A model generated the notes under the pieces. It made no database searches, was not told where the DNA came from, and saw only the letters and a list, made by a program, of their open reading frames with translations. From NCBI GenBank assembly GCA_032117095.1, contig JAULZZ010000005.1, positions 1 to 7,835 of the forward strand: a DNA stretch of 7,835 bases. The letters run 5' to 3'. The DNA comes from REEB470 sp032117095. Lineage in GTDB: Bacteria; Bacillota; Bacilli; Paenibacillales; YIM-B00363. A program made the translations under genes and the position numbers. Of this stretch, positions 7,401-7,835 are shown piece after piece. Positions within the stretch are counted from its first letter, which is position 1; each line of letters opens with the position of its first letter.

Positions 7401-7680
7401 TCTGTCCGCCAAGTGTCGGCAAAAGGCCGTCGGGGCGTTCTTTGCGAATGATATTGGCGACAAAATCGAGGGTGATCGGTTCAATGTATACGCGGTCTGC
7501 CATGTTCGGATCGGTCATAATCGTGGCGGGATTGCTGTTGATGAGGACGACTTCGTACCCTTCCTCGCGCAACGCTTGGCACGCCTGCGTGCCTGCATAA
7601 TCAAATTCTGCCGCCTGCCCGATGACGATCGGTCCTGACCCAATGACGACGATTTTGCGTAGGTTGTCGTTGCGTGGCAT
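4438..7680 (-). CDS. carB: Carbamoyl phosphate synthase, large subunit (pyrimidine operon)
   Basis: Uses ammonia delivered by CarA, bicarbonate and two ATP to make carbamoyl phosphate, the entry to UMP synthesis. The 1080-residue chain is full length (B. subtilis PyrAB is about 1070) and shows the internally duplicated build of the family. First half: Rossmann-like start with GSGPIVIGQAAEFDYAGTQA (14-33), ATP-grasp domain at about 126-335 ending in EVNPRVSRSSALASKATG, and oligomerisation region at about 400-545. Second half: GSGPIRIGQGIEFDYSTVHA (from about 562), ATP-grasp at about 672-865 ending in EVNPRSSRTVPFLSKVTG, and the C-terminal MGS-like allosteric domain from about 936 (IIATIADKDKE, YATQGTAESL, IVNTLTKGK). 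The MGS domain is where nucleotides such as UMP regulate the family. ATG 7680-7678 has AGGAGG at 7696-7691. The gene starts 2 nt after carA and its TGA overlaps pyrF. All motifs look intact. Confidence 0.98.
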   Translation of the reverse strand: MPRNDNLRKIVVIGSGPIVIGQAAEFDYAGTQACQALREEGYEVVLINSNPATIMTDPNMADRVYIEPITLDFVANIIRKERPDGLLPTLGGQTGLNMAVELAKHGVLERENVTLLGTQLSAIQQAEDREQFRTLMRELDQPIPESAIITNVAQADDFVATVGYPVIVRPAFTLGGTGGGIAHTDSELHEIVTLGLRYSPIGQCLIERSIAGMKEIEYEVMRDRHDNCIVVCNMENIDPVGVHTGDSIVVAPSQTLSDREYQMLRAASLKIIRALKIEGGCNVQYALDPHSYQYYVIEVNPRVSRSSALASKATGYPIAKMAAKIAVGYTLDELRNPVTGQTYACFEPALDYVVTKIPRWPFDKFVHANRKLGTQMKATGEVMAIGRTFAESLHKAVRSLEVGVHRLFIKGTDAIPDDKLAERLRTPDDERLFLLAEAFRRGWDFEDIHQMTAIDRWFLHEISQLIAMEKRIQHTPLTPSFLREIKQLGFPDRAIAELRQTGERTDMTEEDVRAHRVQWNIMPVYKTVDTCAAEFSASTPYYYGTYDQENEVIRTDRPKVIVLGSGPIRIGQGIEFDYSTVHAVWAIREAGYEAIIVNNNPETVSTDFNTSDRLYFEPLYIEDVLHIVAQEQPLGVIVQFGGQTAINLAAALQAAGVPILGSDLESIDRAENRQKFEALLRALAIAQPQGKTVTSVDEATEVAQQLGFPVLVRPSYVLGGRAMEIVYNVGELSHYMANAVHVNPHHPVLIDRYMQGKEVEVDAICDGETVLVPGIMEHVERAGIHSGDSIAVYPPQTLSTERKVEIVEMTSQIARALDVKGLINIQFVISKGKVYVIEVNPRSSRTVPFLSKVTGVPMANVATQVILGAKLADLGYSNGLWAEDDHVSVKVPVFSFAKLRRVDTTLGPEMKSTGEVMGRDRNFAKALYKGLLGAGMKIPMSGNIIATIADKDKEESIDIFRGFSQLGYQLYATQGTAESLRQAGLHVKPVYKLHEGTPTILDMIRTGKAQFIVNTLTKGKVPERDGFRIRRDAVENGVVCMTSLDTVLALLTMLQAIHFSATQMPNFVGMQAGLPRAEEE
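4443..4450 (-). promoter_or_regulatory. Ribosome binding site of pyrF, within the end of carB
   Basis: GGAGGAAG on the minus strand lies in the last codons of carB. Its GGAGG core is 4 nt from the first and 7 nt from the second of two consecutive ATGs. The spacing favours the second ATG (4438-4436), though either may serve. Confidence 0.7.
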
Positions 7681-7682
7681 CG

Positions 7683-7835
7683 TTAGTTCGCCTCCTGTTG
7701 CGTATGCGGGTGTCGGTACGTGCGCACCATGTCCAAAAACGCATCAAATAAGTAGTTTGAATCGTCGGGTCCTGGTGACGCTTCGGGATGGTATTGCACG
7801 GAGAACGCCGGCGCATCAAGATGGCGCAATCCTTC
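7683..7835 (-). CDS. carA: Carbamoyl phosphate synthase, small subunit (C-terminal 50 residues, partial)
   Basis: Glutamine amidotransferase subunit that releases ammonia from glutamine for CarB. Only the last 50 codons are in the window, ending in TAA (7685-7683); the rest lies beyond the right edge. The visible part begins EGLRHLDAPAFSVQYHPEASPG and continues to DSNYLFDAFLDMVRTYRH. HPE within QYHPEASPGP carries the His and Glu that complete the class I amidotransferase Cys-His-Glu triad, so the end of the domain is intact. The gap to carB is 2 nt and the carB ribosome binding site lies inside the last carA codons, which fits coupled synthesis of the two subunits. Confidence 0.95.
   Translation of the reverse strand, partial: EGLRHLDAPAFSVQYHPEASPGPDDSNYLFDAFLDMVRTYRHPHTQQEAN

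Noticed and set aside
4438..7680. Internal repeat of carB (GSGPI...IEFDY and EVNPR...S blocks each occur twice)
   Set aside because: This is the known ancestral duplication of the CarB family, not a recent rearrangement.

Overview
The window is a densely packed stretch of bacterial chromosome of roughly balanced base composition, with every supported gene on the minus strand. Strong AGGAGG-type ribosome binding sites, CarB, PyrF and PyrE sequences that resemble those of Bacillus-type Firmicutes, and a lipoprotein (not membrane-anchored) efflux adaptor suggest a Gram-positive, Bacillales-like organism. Genus and species cannot be given from this sequence.

Reading in the direction of transcription (high to low coordinates), the right 60% is the distal half of a de novo pyrimidine operon: the last 50 codons of carA, complete carB (1080 aa), pyrF (245 aa) and pyrE (205 aa). 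The joins are very tight: 2 nt between carA and carB, an ATGA overlap between carB and pyrF, and 14 nt between pyrF and pyrE. Together the products make carbamoyl phosphate (CarA+CarB), add PRPP to orotate (PyrE) and decarboxylate OMP to UMP (PyrF). The pyrK-pyrD pair found between carB and pyrF in the Bacillus subtilis operon is absent, so dihydroorotate oxidation must be encoded elsewhere. The operon leader and any PyrR attenuator lie outside the window.

A 125-base gap (2947-3071) separates pyrE from a second set of co-oriented genes. It holds a possible extended -10 promoter for that set and a small hairpin next to the pyrE stop; no convincing minus-strand terminator is visible.

The left 40% is a MacAB-like ABC export operon: an ATPase (231 aa), a lipoprotein MacA/HlyD-type adaptor (364 aa) and an FtsX/MacB-type permease that runs off the left edge (399 codons visible). 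The ATPase and adaptor genes overlap by 41 nt and the adaptor stop overlaps the permease start (TAATG), so the three are almost certainly co-translated parts of one machine. The substrate cannot be deduced.

The region looks mostly ordinary and I do not see a new biological system. The most notable non-gene signal is a strong excess of the palindrome CGATCG (19 copies by hand count against about 2 expected at random), four of them within the octamer GCGATCGC. No stretch longer than 300 bases lacks a gene.
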